A stretch of 25,771 nucleotides of DNA from an uncultured Christensenellaceae bacterium. GTDB taxonomy: Bacteria; Bacillota; Clostridia; Christensenellales; Christensenellaceae. Each line of letters starts with the position of its first letter. Positions within the stretch are counted from its first letter, which is position 1. Both the position numbers and the translations under genes were made by a program. A model generated the notes under the pieces. It was not told the origin of the DNA, searched no databases, and was given only the letters and a program-made list of their open reading frames with translations. This document shows positions 25,492 to 25,771 of this stretch, piece by piece. The stretch lies in NCBI GenBank assembly GCA_934555865.1, contig CAKTFI010000015.1, positions 1 through 25,771 of the forward strand, written 5' to 3'.

Positions 25492-25771
25492 ATGGCAATT
25501 GAATATTTTCATATCAGCGAAAGCGATCACGATATGCTGGACCAGATCCAGGAATTGGAACAGGAGGTGCATCCGGCGCGGGGCACAGGGCTGAACTTCT
25601 TCGAAGTGCATTCCTTTATTCGCTACGGCCGGGTATACGCCGCGGTCGAATATGACGAGGTGCTGGGCTGCGCATACTTCCTCCGGGACTTCAACAACCC
25701 CGGCAAGTGCTTTTTGTACGAGATCGCGGTCAAGCCGCAGGAATCGGGCAAGCACATCGGCGAATCGCTGC
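25492..25771 (+). CDS. GNAT family N-acetyltransferase, 3' end beyond the window
   Basis: The first 93 codons are visible. The frame begins MAIEYFHISESDHDMLDQI and contains the GNAT core: strand GRVYAAVEYDEVLGCAYFLRD, then CFLYEIAVKPQESGKHIGESL, where the motif after the central strand (V-x-P-x4-G-x2-I-G) is the acetyl-CoA pyrophosphate-binding motif A. The substrate cannot be predicted. The ATG at 25492 follows GAGAGG by about ten bases. It has its own promoter and is probably not part of the dnaI operon. Confidence 0.82.
   Translation, partial: MAIEYFHISESDHDMLDQIQELEQEVHPARGTGLNFFEVHSFIRYGRVYAAVEYDEVLGCAYFLRDFNNPGKCFLYEIAVKPQESGKHIGESL

Overview
The window is the replication-origin region of a GC-rich member of the Firmicutes, most likely an uncultured or gut-type Clostridia. 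The evidence is the gene set and order: gyrA, gyrB, recF, dnaN and dnaA leftward, then rpmH, rnpA, yidD, yidC, jag, mnmE, mnmG, rsmG, noc, parA and parB rightward. DnaD- and DnaI-type helicase loader genes follow, which are Gram-positive replication proteins. No RNA genes, insertion sequences, CRISPR arrays or prophage genes were seen. The placement within Clostridia is inference from gene content only.

Left arm (1-8432, all minus strand): gyrA (C-terminal end cut by the window edge) and gyrB share a promoter at about 4446-4474. dnaA, dnaN and recF form the next block, closed by an intrinsic terminator at 4496-4524. The S4-domain gene (yaaA) often found between dnaN and recF is absent.

Origin: it looks bipartite. 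About 830 bp between dnaA and rpmH carry twelve DnaA boxes (8587-8990), including a 43-bp unit duplicated with one mismatch. The dnaA-dnaN spacer carries a third, slightly shorter copy of that unit overlapping the dnaA stop codon. It also holds two abutting boxes followed by a TAG-rich, three-base-period tract resembling a DnaA-trio unwinding element next to dnaN.

Right arm: rpmH-rnpA-yidD-yidC-jag (ribosome, RNase P and membrane insertion) starts from two tandem promoters and ends in a terminator only 12 bp before mnmE. mnmE-mnmG-rsmG (tRNA wobble modification and 16S rRNA methylation) ends in another terminator. noc has its own promoter and a potentially structured leader. A near-consensus parS lies one base after the noc stop, partly inside the noc terminator. 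About 900 bp without a convincing gene separate noc from parA-parB, which have a strong promoter.

Beyond parB, a two-gene operon (CvpA-family membrane protein and a DUF5711-like anchored protein) runs on the minus strand, against the expected fork direction. It shares a repeat-containing divergent promoter region with a rightward operon of cca, dnaD and dnaI. That dnaD encodes four apparent DnaD C-terminal-type repeats. The window ends inside a GNAT acetyltransferase gene whose promoter overlaps the dnaI terminator.

Functionally, the window combines initiation (DnaA, DnaN, DnaD, DnaI), topology (GyrA/B), repair (RecF), segregation and division control (ParA, ParB, Noc, parS) and translation-linked housekeeping. 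The most unusual parts are the repeated oriC module, the changed DnaA signature motif, the noc leader, the noc-parA gap and the four-repeat DnaD protein.
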